Made by a program: the position numbers and the translations under genes. From Posidonia oceanica (lineage: Eukaryota > Streptophyta > Magnoliopsida > Alismatales > Posidoniaceae): a stretch of DNA of 64,000 nt. Shown piece by piece: positions 10,501 to 22,369 of the stretch (the first letter of the stretch is position 1; each line of letters begins with the position of its first letter). A model generated the notes under the pieces. The model did not search any database, had not been told where the DNA came from, and saw only the letters and a list, made by a program, of their open reading frames with translations. The stretch spans positions 29,300,001 to 29,364,000 of the forward strand of contig JAZBRS010000039.1 of NCBI GenBank assembly GCA_037176725.1, read 5' to 3'.

Positions 10501-13449
10501 GATCGGCGCGACGACGCGGCGATCTGAAGACCGGAGCATGTTCCTGAGACTCGTGCGGACCGGAGGGTGCTGCTAGAACACTGTTCTGCTGACCGGAGCG
10601 GAGGGACGCACGGAGAGGCTCGCCGGAGAAGACGGCTCTGGCTGGAGCTGACTCGGCACAGGAGCGAAGAAAAACCTATTCTAAGGGGGGGAAAAGCAAG
10701 AGGGGAGGAAGATTAGGCTAAGGGGATAAAGAGTTACCTGTCTCCGCGTCTGAGAAGTCCTCCCGACGCAGGTGGTTTCAGAGGTCGCCGGTGGAGCTCG
10801 TCTGGCTGCTGCGGGCGCCGTCTGCTGCTCACGAGGATTGGGATCGCCTCCACAGAGCCTTCCGGTGCTTCCCGGATGGTTGGACGGCTGCTGCGAAGAC
10901 CGAAGGAAGATTCGGCTGATTGTGGGTTCATAGAGGCAGCCGGAGACCGGGGGGAGTGTCCGCTGCTCCTCAGGCCGGATAGGACCCTCTGGAAGGTTGC
11001 TGGAGATCTGGTGAACGTTTCTGGGCGGTTGAATTGGGTTTTGGGAGGCTGTCGGTGGAGTTTGCAAGTTGGTGGGTTTTCTGATCAGAGGGGATTGCAG
11101 GTGTTTGAAGTGGCGGGTAGGTGCGGTGGTGGGTTGCTGGGCTGAAGGTCGGGTGCCTTGGGGAGGTGGAGTTCAGGCGAGTATCTTAGGAAGATTTGGG
11201 AAGATTGGACGGTCTGTGATGAAGGCAATTCTGAAATGAAAAGTGATGGGTTCTGTGGTGTCTCTTCAGGTGGAGTCGGGGGTGGTTCTGAGGTGGAAAG
11301 GCCGGGAAATGGAGGGGAAAAGGTACTGATGTGCTGGGTGAGATCGGGGGATGGGAATGCAAGGAAAGAGCGGCTGGAACGGGCTTGGTTTCAGGGAGAA
11401 AAGGAAGGGGAATTGCTGTGGAATTCAGAGGGAGAAGCAGGAGGTTTGCTTGGGAGTTCTTTCTGGACTTCAGCTCTCTCTCTCAGATGGCAAAAGGCAT
11501 TGAAAGGTGGAGCCGATGGTTGGTTTTATCAGGACTTGAAGCTGCTGGGCGCGAGCTGTGGAATTCGAATTCCACCGGCACCGTCCACTGCAGCTAAGGG
11601 AGACAAGCGGCGAGGGAGACAAGCAGTTAATGCTGTCGGAAAAGCCGCTGAAAGAAGAGGAGGCTGAGGCGAACTGGTGCTGATCTGATGGAGGGGGAGA
11701 ATCGAATTCAAAAAAGAAGAGGGAGTGCTATAGGCTTACGGGAGGAGAAGGAAAAAATGCAGAGGAAGAATAAGGAAGAGGAAGAAGGAGGGAAGCGGGC
11801 CGGGCCGCGAACCGGAGGAGAAAAAATCAAAAAGGAAAAGAAAGAAGGAAGGTGGACGGGCTAGACTGGGCCCAGCGGAAAAAAGAAAAAGAATAGGAAG
11901 AAAGGGAGAAGGAGAGGAGAAAAAGAGGAGAAATAAATTAGGTAAAAATAAAATAAAAATAAGTAAAAATATTAGAATGATTATGTTGTGAGTCAGGATC
12001 TTGATTAAATTTTTAATGACTGTTTTTAGTTGATTAATTCTGATTTTAGAGGGGTTTTGGGTTTGATTAGGGTTTTAAGGGTTTTCTTCGTTTTTAATTT
12101 GTTTTCCATTTTGATTAAGTGTTTGTTAAGCCTTTTAAGTTATTTTTTTAATTGTGTTTTTCTTGTTAAGCATTTGGGATGTTAATTAGGATTTTTTAAG
12201 ATTTATTTTTGGATTAATTAGAGTGAGTTTTGGCATTTGATTTTAGTCCTTTTAGGATTCTTCTTAAGTCTTCTTTAAATTATACTTTTGATTTTTATTT
12301 GTTAAGTTTTCTTGATGTTTTTTTGGTTAACTTTCTTCTTGATGGATTAAGTGTTTTTTAAATCTTTTTAATTTGTTTCTCATTTTCTTTTTAATTAAGT
12401 TCTTAAGTTGTTCTTCTTAGGTTTGTTAAGTTAAGTTTTTTTTTCATTAATTATTTGTCTTAGTGTTTTTAATTGTTTTACTTCTTCTTAGGGTTTGTTC
12501 TTAGATTATTTTGATAGGGTTTTCACTTTTGGTTGGTTTTGGTTATATTTTAATTTTTTCCTTGATTTTACAGCATTTTCTTTTAGTTATTTTGTATTTT
12601 TTAGGTTACACTCCTAGCTTTCTATTTTAGCTAGATTTGGTTAGGCTTAGGTTTTTAATTGTTTGTTTAATGTTTTTAATTATTTTTCTTTGGGTTCTGG
12701 TTTGCTTCCCTTTTGTTTTAGAGTTTTAGAGATTTTTAAGGGTTTTTTATGGATTTTAGCAAAAGAAAGAAAAAGGAAAAGAGAAGGGAGAAGAAAAGGA
12801 AAAAAAGGAAGAATAAAGGGGAAAGAGGTGAGTTGGAGGAGAATAATTTTTTAAAAGTCAGGGAAAATGCTAAAAATAAGGCAAAAATAGAAATAAGGTA
12901 GAGAAGAGATAGAAGCACAAAGGGGGCCCACAGCCAGGCAAGAAAAGGAGAGAGAAGGGGATGAAAAGAAGGAGGATAATCAGGAGAGAGAGAGGAGAGA
13001 GAAAAGGATAATCCAAGAGAGAGAGAAAAGGATAATTTAGGTAAATGGAGGGCTTAAAGGTTTTGAAATGGGGTAAAAATTGGGGAGGGTGTAGCCTAGG
13101 GTTTCTAGTGTTGGTTCTAGGGCTTTGGTTTGATTTCAAGAAGGTTTTGAAAGGGTTTTAAGGTGTAGAAAAAGGGTGGTTTTACCTAGGTTTACTAGGG
13201 TTTTTGGGAATGATTTTGGGCTGAAAGTTTTTAAGTGTTTGGGTAGGTTTGCTAAGTAGGGGTTGATGGGTTTTCCTATGGTTTTTGGGTAGGTTTTGGG
13301 CTTGGGAAAAAGGTGTAGGCTTAGGTCAAGTTAGGCTTGTTTTGAAGGGTGAGATGAAGAGGGTTGGGGGTTGTTTTGACCTAGGTTTAGATCCAGAAGT
13401 CACCAGAAGGTCCCAAATGGTCCAAGCCTGTCAAGATGGGGTGTCAACA
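7574..13449 (-). mobile_element. K 3' LTR (L1)
   Basis: A 5876-bp LTR, start TGTTGACACCCCATCTTGAC at 13449 and end GGATTACTACA at 7574 on the - strand. In - strand order it holds a pyrimidine-rich zone, an AT-rich zone (about 12700-11940), a GC-rich zone (about 10980-10290), degenerate GCATTTTAGACCC repeats (about 10260-9230), a 326-nt block with intron-like ends (9009-8684, GTATGT...GTAG), the minisatellite, and the conserved motif at 7910-7891. The polypurine tract abuts its start, which makes it the 3' LTR. Long frames on the + strand, such as 11158-11667, run against the element's direction and match nothing I know. Confidence 0.9.
8226..8556 (-). repeat. 30-bp minisatellite in L1
   Basis: About eleven units of 30 bp. 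The - strand core is GCACCGTTTTGCGTGCCCGC followed by TTTGTTTTTG. Because 30 is a multiple of three, several frames stay open across it on both strands. These are not genes. Confidence 0.85.
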
Positions 13450-13462
13450 GCTGCCCCTCCCT
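13450..13462 (-). other. Polypurine tract of element K
   Basis: AGGGAGGGGCAGC on the - strand lies immediately before the LTR start TGTTGACACC. The N element has AGGGAGGGGCATT at the same place. It would prime plus-strand DNA synthesis. The preceding 130 bases (about 13620-13463) are also shared with N (about 56060-56180), including GTCAACCCTGAGCAGCGGCC. Confidence 0.9.
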
Positions 13463-14469
13463 GAGCAAGGTCGAGCGGAGCGAGGCCGCTGCTCAGGGTT
13501 GACAAGACACCCCATCTGACTGGCGGGAGCAGAGGTTTGCTATGGGCGTGAGCCACTTATTCGGCGGATGCACCGCAAATCGTAGCCCGTTGCCGCAATG
13601 CAAAATGCTGGTGCAGATGGATGATGTGCAGAGTATGCAATGCATGCTAATGCAGATGCAATGCAGACGAATGCTATGCAAATGCGAATGGTATGTTTAT
13701 GCTAAAGCTTACTACGCTGTACTCCTCTAGGGGAAAGAGATGGTGCATGCACGCGGGAGGGTGGAAAATGCAATGCAAGAGTTGAAAGTAAAGTACTGAA
13801 AGTAAAGTGCTGAAAGGAAGTTGCTGGAAGTAAAGTGCTTGTAAGGAAAGTGTTGGATGTAAAGTTGCTGTAAAGAAAGCGCTGGATGTAAAGACTGAAT
13901 GTAAAGAAAGTGCTGGATGTAAAGACTGAATGTAAAGGCTGAATGTAAAGGTGCTGGAAAGTAAAGACTGAATGTAAAGGCTGAATGTAAAGTGCTGAGA
14001 AGTAAAGATGCTGGAAAGTAATGGCTGAAAGTAAAGTGCTGAGAAGTAAATATGCTGTGGATGTGCATGCGGTGGCGGGCACGGGCCCGGGAAAGCGAAA
14101 TGCGGAAGCTGGTGTAAGGACCACAGAGGAGTAGCAGCGCAATAAGGGTGCAATGTTATGCAATGTTATGCAGTGGAATGCAGGGTATAAACAGTGGAGC
14201 GCCGGGCATACGGAACTAGGAAAACGATCCCAAGGCCGCATACTACTGCGAGTATCATCCAAAGCCGGCAAGCTGCGAAAGTCTTGCGGGTGCCAAGGAT
14301 CATACTTTAGGCAATACACGAGCCAGGGGTTCGAATACTAAGCACGCCATGCCCGTGCAATGATGGAATGCAGTACTAGGACTGACTCTACAGAGGACAC
14401 AAGGAAGCTATATGATGTTATGCAATGCGAATGCTGATGATATGCAACAAAATGCTATTTACTCTACGA

Positions 14470-14720
14470 TGAAATGAGTGATAAGTTAACGGACCTATCA
14501 CCGGATAGTTAGGGCTATCAGCCCGCTGAGGAGTTAACGGACTCATCACCGGATAGTTAGGGCTATCAGCCCACTGATGAGTTGACGAACTCATCACCGA
14601 ATAGTTAGGGCTATCAGCCCGCTGAGGAGTTAACGGACTCATCACCGGATAGTTAGGGCTATCAGCCCACTGATGAGTTGACGGACTCATCACCGAATAT
14701 TTTAGGGCTATCAGCCCGAA
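14470..14720 (-). repeat. 48-bp hairpin repeat array in K
   Basis: Five tandem units of 48 bp. Read on the - strand, each has a stem-loop with arms GATGAGT and ACTCATC (or GATAGGT and ACTTATC in the first) around CCGTTA or CCGTCA, plus a second with arms GATAG and CTATC around CCCTAA. The first unit's deviation is a G-U pair in the element's RNA; another class (ACTCCTC) has a true mismatch. Related to the arrays at 22370-22772 and 54482-55667. Confidence 0.8.
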
Positions 14721-14849
14721 TGAGGGTGGAAAGTGGGCGGGATACCGAACCAGAAGGTGCGGCAGAGGTCCAGAGACACTCCCGCGACAGTTGGGGATGT
14801 CAGCCCAATGCAGATGGAAATGGGATACCAAGGGGTAGCAAAAAAGATG

Positions 14850-14876
14850 CCCCTGGTATCAGGATGATGCCAGGGG
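14850..14876 (-). other. Conserved long hairpin in the K 3' region
   Basis: Arms CCCCTGGTATCA and TGATGCCAGGGG around GGA (+ strand reading) give a 12-bp stem with one mismatch, which is G-T on this strand. N has the perfect version at 54369-54395. In both elements the hairpin is followed on the sense strand by GCATCTTTTTT. Confidence 0.75.
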
Positions 14877-16160
14877 ACAGCCGAAATGCTCCTGGCACCG
14901 AAATGCGACGATGGATAGATGAATGGATGATAGGTTGACGAACCTATCGCCGGGCAGTTAGGGATGCTAGCCCAGATGCAAAGAATGAGGGATGCGGACC
15001 GATACATAGAAAACAGGAAACCCCCCGTGGTGGGTGTGCAATGGTCTCAACGCAGGCATGCTTCGTAGCGTCACGAGGTGACAAACGAGGGACATGCCGT
15101 TCATCCAGGACCTACCCAACGCGGTGGGCGGCAAAACTTTGAAAAACGCAGAGCCTCTGAGCGAGGTCAGGCAAAGAGTGCTCATCCTTGGCTCCGATTT
15201 TCGAAAACAGGGCGAAGAGAAGGTAAGTTATTACCGCATGCATTTTTTGGTGGCCTTGGACTCAAAAGCAACTGCGCTAAAAGGGTGCTTCTGCACTTCC
15301 TGACTCAGGAGACTCGATCCTTGAGCAGTGCCATGCCGAGTTGTGGTCGGTGGCTCTCTTTCTCACTCTTGGCTCAGGATGAGGCTTTGGCTTTGCAGAG
15401 AATAGCCTTTGGCTGCAGGTAGGTAGCAGAAGCGTTGGATGCAGCTTCACAACCTCCGTCTTAATTCCTCGGGGACCGACTACCGCTTTTGACGCTCACA
15501 GGATGATGTTTCTTTTCCCCTCATGAGTGATTGGATCTGCATCTAGCCTTCCTGGAAATAAGTGTTGTCTGCACAGGGGTTGGAGCATGCTGCTGCGCTC
15601 GGAGGGTGGGGCCAGATCCTCCAGATATGATGTCTTGTGCAGTTGCCAGTGTGGTGCTTGATGTTGATAACTGAGATGGCTTTGACGCTCGTCCGAATCA
15701 CTCCTCTCATGAGCACCTTCTTTCTTCAACTTCTTTCTTCATTTTTCTTTTGTGCTCAGCATGCATATCAAGATATCATATTCTTTTGCTCACATGATCT
15801 CTTATTCTTTTGGGATATGCATGTCTTCGCCCTCTTGGGGTAGCGGTCCCTAATGAGGCATTAAGAGTTCGGCTGATCCGCGTACACCCTCAGCCTCTGC
15901 AATGTGTGCTTGCAGCCTCTGGCTATGCCCCACTCTGCTTCGGTCCTCTCCATGTTCGGTGGACTCTCTCGATAAGGTGGATCTCGCTTGTAGTGTTCTG
16001 AAACTTAGCGAGATGCTCTATTCTGCTCTCAATCTCACTTTGTAGCCACATGCAAGAGATGGCGCTGCTCGGGTGAGACCTGCCTGAGATTGGCACTGCT
16101 TGATATCCTCTAGGCGCTGCTTGCTTGTCCATAGCCGGGTTTCTGATTATACAAATGTTT

Positions 16161-16165
16161 ATGGG
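16161..16165. repeat. Target duplication of L2, left copy
   Basis: ATGGG directly precedes the LTR start. The identical ATGGG is at 22077-22081, directly after the LTR end. Confidence 0.9.
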
Positions 16166-19100
16166 TGTTGACACCCCATCTTGACAGGCTCGGATCATTT
16201 GGGACCTTCTGGTGACTTCTGGATCTAAACCTAGGTCAAAACAACCCCCAACCCTCTTCATCTCACCCTTCAAAACAAGCCTAACTTGACCTAAGCCTAC
16301 ACCCTCTTCCCAAGTCCAAAACCTGCCCAAAAACCATAGGAAAACCCATCAACCCCTACTTAGCAAACCTACCCAATCACTTAGAAACTTTCAAACCAAA
16401 ACCATTCCCAAAAACCCTAGAAAACTTAGGTGAAACCACCCTTTTTCTACACCTCAAAACCCCTCCAAAACTTACTCAAAATCAGACCAAATCCCCAGAA
16501 CCAACACTAGAAACCCTAGGCTACACAATCCTCAATTTTCACCCCATTTCAAAACCTTTAAGCCTTCCTTTTACCTGGATTATTCTTTTCTCTCTCCTGG
16601 ATTATCCTTTTCTCTCTCCTCTCTCTCTCTCCTGATTATCCTCCCTCTTTTCATCCCCTTCTCTCTCTTTTTCTTACCTGGCTGTGGGCCTCCTTTGTGC
16701 TTCTATCTTATTTCTATTTTTACCTTATTTTTAGCATTTTCCCTGACTTTTAAAAAATTATTCTCCCCCAACTCATCTCTTTCCCCTTTATTCCTCCTTT
16801 TTCCCTTTTCTTCTTCCTTCTCTTTTCCTTTTTCCTTCTTTTGCTAAAATCCATAAAAAACCCTTAAAAATCTCTAAAACTCTAAAACAAAAGGGAAACA
16901 AACCAGAACCCTAAGAAAAATAATTAAAAATACTAAACAAACAATTAAAAACCTAAACCCAACTAAAATTAGCTAAAATGGAAAATCAAGGAGTGTAACC
17001 TAAAAAATACAAAATAACCAAAAGAAAATACTGTAAAATCAAGGAAAAAACTAAAATATAACCAAAACCAACCAAAAGTGAAAACCCTATCAAAATAATC
17101 TAAGAACAAACCCTAAGAAGAAGTAAAACAATTAAAAACACTAAGACAAATAATTAATGGAAAAAGCTTGACTTAACAAACCTAAGAAGGACAACTTAAG
17201 AACTTAATTAAAAAGAAAATGAGAAGCAAATTAAAAAGATTTAAAAACACTTAATCCATCAAGAAGAAACTTAACTAAAAAACATCAAGAAAACTTAACA
17301 AATAAAAAATCAAAAGTGTAATTCAAAAAAAAGGGAAGACTTAAGAAGAATCCTAAAAAGACTAAAATCAAAACCCAAAACTCACTCTAATTAATCTAAA
17401 AATAAACTTTAAAAAATCTTCACTAAAATCCCAAATACTTAACAAGAAAAACACAATGGAAAAATAATTTAAAAGGTTTAACAAACACTTAATCAAAATG
17501 GAAAACAAATTAAAAACAAAGAAAACCCTTAAAACCTTAATCAAACCCAAAAACCCTCTAAAATCAGAATTAATCAACTAAAAACAGTTATTAAAAATTT
17601 AATCAAGATCCTGACTCACAACATAATCATTCTAATATTTTTACTTATTTTTATTTTATTTTTACCTAATTTATTTCTCCTCTTTTTCTCCTCTCCTTCT
17701 CCCTTTCTTCCTATTCTTTTTCTTTTTTCCACTAGGCCCAGTCCAGCCCGTCCCCCTTCCTTCTTTCTTTTTTCTTTTTTATTTTCTCCTCCGGTTCGCG
17801 GCCCGGCCCGCTTCCCTCCTTCTTCCTCTTCCTTCTTCTTCCTCTGCATTTTTCCTTCTCCTCCCGCGAGCTTACAGCACTCCCTCTTCTTTTTTGAATT
17901 CGATTCTCCCCTCCATCAGATCAGCACCAGTTCGCCTCAGCCTCCTCTTCTTTCAGCGGCTTTTCCGGCAGCATTAACTGCCTGTCTCCCTCGCCGCTCG
18001 TCTCCCTCAGCTACAGTGGACGGCGCCGGTGGAATTCGAATTCCACAGCTCGTGCCCAGCAGCTTCAAGTCCTGATAAAACCAACCATCGGCTCCACCCT
18101 TCAATGCCTTTTGCCATCCGAGAGAGAGAGCTGAAATCCAGAGAGAATTCCCAAGCAAATCTCCTTCTCCTTCCTCTGAATTCCACAGCACTTCCCCCTT
18201 CTTTTCCTCCCTGAAACCAAGCCCCTTCCAAGCCTCCATTTCTCTTCCATTTCATCCCCCAAGTCCACCCAGAGTCCCAGCATTCCTCCTCCATGATTTC
18301 CCAGCCTTTCCACCCCTGAAAACACTCCCAGTCCACCGAATTTCCATCCCAGAAACTAACTGCAACCCAACACCACCTCTCCTGAAATTTCCTTCACCAC
18401 AGACCTCCACTCCGTCCCAAACCTTCCCCAGTCACTCGCCTGAACTCCACCTCTTCAAGCCACCCAGCCTTCAGCCTTCTCCCCCCTCACAGGCCGAACC
18501 TTCCACCACAAACAGTTACCTCCCTCTCTGACCAGAAAATCGACCGGCCTGCAAACTCCACCCACAGCCTCCCAAAACCCAATTCAACTGCCCAGAATCG
18601 ACCACCAGACCTCCAGCAATCTTCCAGAGGGTCCCATCCGGCCTGAGGAGCAGCGGACACCCCCCCGGTCTCCGGCTGCCTCTGTGAACCCAAGATCAGC
18701 CGGATCTTCCGTTGGTCTTCGCAGCAGCCTTCCAAGCATCCCGGAAGCTCCGGAGGGTCGCTCTGAGGAGATCCAAGCCGTCCCGAGCCATCGACACCCC
18801 CTCCTCTCACCGGACGAGCTCCACCGGCGACCTCTGAAACCACCTGCGTCGGGAGGACTTCTCAGACGCGGAGACAGGTAACTCTTTATCCCCTTAGCCT
18901 AATCTTCCTCCCCTCTTGCTTTTCCCCCCCTTAGAATAGGTTTTTCTTCGCTCTTGAGCCGAGTCAGCTCCGGCCAGAGTCATATTCTCCGGCGAACCTC
19001 TCCATGCGTCCCTCCGCTCCGGTCAGCAGAACAGCGTTCTAGCGGCACCCTCCGGTCCGCACGAGTCTTAGGAACACGCTCCGGCCTTCAGATCGCCGCG

Positions 19101-19339
19101 TCGTCGCGCCGATCGCCCGAAACGTGCTTCTGAAGCTCTATAGACCTCCGGTGGCTTCTCCGGCTCGCTCCAGCCCGTGTCGAGCTCCGCCGAATGTCGT
19201 CCGACCTCCGTCAGGACCTGGAGATGCTTCCCCGCCGGTCTGCGCTGCTCCAACATCCCTGTGCCGGCGTTCATGGACGCTGGCAGCTTGCTGCTACAGT
19301 GTCCATGGCCGACGGCCATTACACTGTTCCTTTATTTTC

Positions 19340-20360
19340 CAGATATCTAAGTTTTTCGTTAAATATTGCATTTCTGGTCTGAGTTCTTGTTATTTTGCAT
19401 TCCAGTCCTTTATTTGATTTAATCTGCTGATTTCTGAACTGAAACTATATTAAATTGCATGAAATGTTTGTAGTTTTCCTTATTTGCATGCTGATCCATT
19501 TACTGTGCTTTCCTTCAGTAATAAGTTAGACTTTGGCCCTCCAGTTTTTGATTTTTGCACTTTGGTCCTACAGTAGCTTAATTTAATTTAATGCTTGAAT
19601 TTTGCCATATGAAATTGCATTCTGGGTCCCCTTTATTTTCAGTATTTGCATCCTGATCCTCTATCCTGTAGAACTTAGGTTTTATTTTTCATTTTTGCTT
19701 GTTGCATTGCATTTTCCCCCCTCTGTTTTCTGATTTTTGCATGTAGGTCCTTTCTAATGCACAGTAATCATTTAAATGCATATTTAGCTTATTAAATTGC
19801 ATTTTTGACCTTGCATATTTTAAAATTTGCATGTCAGTCCTCTGTCTGCCCCTTTAATGCATATTTTGCTTCAAAAATTGCATTTTTGACCCTGCATGTT
19901 TGAAAAATTGCACATAGGTCCTCTGCATGCTTATAAAAATCATTTAAATGCATATTTTGCTTCAAAAATTGCATTTTAGACCCTGCATGTTTGAAAAATT
20001 GCATGTAGGTCCCCATTTGCATTCCCAGACTACTTAGGACCTTGTTTTTCTAGAAAAATTGCATTTTAGACCCTAATGATTTCAAAATTGCATTTCAACT
20101 TGCCACACGATTTCAAAACTTGTCCTGATGCATACCCCTTTTGGAAAATTGCATTTTAAACCCTGCACTTTGCAAAATTGCATTCAGGCCCTCCTTTTTT
20201 CAAAATCCTTGCATGAAAGCCCCAAACTTTTCAAAACCTTTGCATTTAGACCCCCATCTTTTCAAAAATTGCATTTGAACCCCCAATTTTCTGAAAAATC
20301 ACCCTTAAGTCTTTTCTTGTATTCTGCATGTATTACATTCATGCATTCTAGCTTTTTGCA
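19340..20360 (+). repeat. Degenerate GCATTTTAGACCC repeats in L2
   Basis: An irregular repeat of about 60-75 bp in which TTGCATTTTAGACCC or TTGCATGTAGGTCC recurs, often with TTTCAAAA between copies. Counterparts are at about 60-1100, 9230-10260, 28270-29300, 38480-39700 and 59120-60360. It marks the middle of each long LTR. Confidence 0.7.
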
Positions 20361-20604
20361 TCCTTTGCACACACTTGAAGCTTTATTAGCTCCCATTCAC
20401 ATGGGAGGACCTGTTTGTACACCCCTAGGACCCCCTGAACACTTAGATCTGTTCTTCTCCCCTGTTCTGGCCTCTCTGCCTTGAAGCTGCGATATCTTCC
20501 AATTCGGCCGTTGGATCTTCTCAAACAAGCTACCCAGACGACCCCGGCGAAGCGCTCTTCAGCATGGAGCAAGCAGATTTCAGATCAGGCTCCAGATTTT
20601 CCAG

Positions 20605-20930
20605 GTACGTCCTCCTGAACCCCTGCACAGCATTCATTTGCATACCATTTGCATTGCATGCATCGTTTTCGCTTTTTGTTTCCTCGAGCATGTAGAATAG
20701 AACTTCCTCTTCTTATCTATCAACTCCGTTCCTCGTTTCGCGTATCCCCAAGTGTTTTGTGTTGTGTTTCCCCTGGATTCACCACTTACTGCGACTCTCT
20801 TCCACCTCTTTCACGATCCGATCGCACCGCGAGCTTTGGGCAGCATGCGAGACACATCGTGGAGCGGGTTAGTGGAAAACAGTCACAAAGCAGTGGTAAT
20901 CCCTCCACTTGCTTGTTCTCCCCAGTGTAG
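20605..20930 (+). other. 326-nt block with intron-like ends (L2)
   Basis: It begins CCAG|GTACGT and ends GTGTAG|GTC. The same block of exactly 326 nt is at 1315-1640 (first bases GA, so the donor is lost), 9009-8684 (-), 28036-27711 (-), 39985-40310 and 60617-60942. Whether it is spliced is an inference. Collinear descent alone could explain the equal length. Confidence 0.4.
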
Positions 20931-21072
20931 GTCTTCACACCTACTCTGTATGGTCCTTAAACAGCGTCTGTTCTCACACACGCGCTGTTTTACTTCTCCT
21001 TTTTGCTCTCTTGTTCCTTCTCCTTGCATTTGCATTTGCATCTGCATGGTTTTACCGAGGTTTCGCTTCGCT

Positions 21073-21425
21073 TTTGGCACCGTTTTGCGTGCCCGCTTTG
21101 TTTTTGGCACCGTTTTGCATGCCCGCTTTGCTTTTGGCACCATTTTGCGTGCCCGCTTTGTTTTTGACACCGTTTTGCGTGCCTGCTTCGCTCTTGGCAC
21201 CGTTTTGCGTGCGCACTTCGTTTTGGCACCGTTTCGCATGCCCGCTTTGTCCTTTGCATCGTTTTGCGCACTCGCCTTGCTTTTGGCACCGTTTTGTGTG
21301 CCCGTTTAGTCCTTTTGGCACCGTTTTGCGTGCTCACTTCGCTTTTGGCATCGTTTTGCGTGCCCGTCTTGTTTTCTTGCACCGTTTTGCGTGCCACTCT
21401 CGTTTCTTGCATTGTTTCGCGTGTT
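21073..21425 (+). repeat. 30-bp minisatellite in L2
   Basis: About eleven to twelve units of GCACCGTTTTGCGTGCCCGC plus TTTGTTTTTG, with point changes. Frames that stay open across it are repeat artefacts. Confidence 0.85.
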
Positions 21426-22076
21426 TTACGTCGTTTTCTCTTGCATGTCGCCTGCATTGTTTGGTTTTACCGTCGCTTTGCTTTTTCGCTTGCATTGGCA
21501 TATAGGGCAGTGATGCTTACTGCCTGGAGTTCTCACGAGCCCGGTTTCGCTTGGTTCGGAACATAGACAGCGTTGCTGAGCGCTTAGACTACACGTTTAC
21601 TTTCCTGCATTGCATCCTACCACTTAGAGCACACCTATGAGCATTCATTCAGGCATTCATTGGCATTTAGGCATTCAAATCTGCATTTTCCTGCGTATGC
21701 GAGCGTAAGCCTAGAAAGACCGATTCTCGAGCGTGTCGGGGGTGCCTAACACCTTCCCCGCATGTAACAGGAGTCCTTGCCCAGTCTTTTGGCCCACAAT
21801 GACCATATCGCCCTTATCCTAGGCATGAGTCATCTCATTTGCATGTATTTGCATTTGTTTTCCTTTGCATTGCTTTGCTTTGCATTTCTTGCTTGGTTTT
21901 GCGTGTTAATTCACGCATTTCCCCTGATTTTCCTTGTCTCCCGATAATAGACATGGTGGCGACTCTGATTTGTCTTATCTTCTTCTTTTCTTCCTTTTTA
22001 AGTGTTTTCGAGTTGAGCCCTCCTCCTCGGACCATCGCCGCTAATAGTAAGCCTGATTCTGATTGGGATTACTACA

Positions 22077-22081
22077 ATGGG
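22077..22081. repeat. Target duplication of L2, right copy
   Basis: ATGGG, identical to 16161-16165. Confidence 0.9.
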
Positions 22082-22369
22082 TTTTGTATTTTTTAGAAGG
22101 GAAGGGACAAGCATGTTTTTAGGTTTTTGCATTGGTTTTGTATTTTTTATGGTTTTTTAGGTTTAAGAAAACATAAAAGGGAAAACCAACAGCAATGCGA
22201 GAAAATATTTTTACGTTTTTTGATTTTCTTGATTTTTTTGGTGCTTTTGCTTTACAGGATGCATGAAATGACGTGTATGTGCAGAAGGTGATATGCATGA
22301 TGACAGGTATGTGCAAGATGGCATGAATGCATGAGATGATAGCTATGTGCAGAGAGTGACATGCGAGGT

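Larger units (their letters stand above)
13463..16160 (-). other. K 3' untranslated region, distal part
   Basis: No gene can be supported on either strand. The region contains a tract of TGAAAGTAAAG-like short repeats (about 13780-14050, + strand reading), a 48-bp hairpin array (14470-14720), a conserved hairpin (14850-14876) and one more hairpin unit near 14929-14980. From about 15000 to 16160 there are only short frames without family resemblance. It is continuous with 22082 onward except for the inserted solo LTR L2. Confidence 0.6.
16166..22076 (+). mobile_element. L2: solo LTR of the K type, nested in K in opposite orientation
   Basis: A complete 5911-bp LTR from TGTTGACACC to GGATTACTACA. 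It is bounded by a perfect 5-bp duplication (ATGGG) with no primer-binding site after it and no polypurine tract before it, so it is a solo LTR left by recombination between the two LTRs of a former element. It aligns throughout with L1 and L3 on the other strand. Internal zones: CT-rich (16560-16840), AT-rich (16850-17640), GC-rich (about 18400-19290), GCATTTTAGACCC repeats (19340-20360), a 326-nt block (20605-20930), the minisatellite and the conserved motif at 21740-21759. No gene. Confidence 0.93.

Noticed and set aside
10245..10547. Captured host exon in the GC-rich zone of the K LTR
   Set aside because: Frames in L1, L2 and L3 do not agree in length or frame, and the residues are a by-product of GC-rich sequence.
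13674..14319. Ser/Phe/His-rich frames in the K 3' region
   Set aside because: They come from simple TGAAAGTAAAG-type repeats and change length between frames; no family resemblance.
14300..14350. tRNA-like T-loop (GGGGTTCGAATACT)
   Set aside because: No matching acceptor, D or anticodon arm can be placed around it.
16166..22076. L2 as the 5' LTR of a + strand element with gag or pol to its right
   Set aside because: There is no primer-binding site after 22076, a perfect duplication closes the LTR, and the gag to the right is on the other strand.
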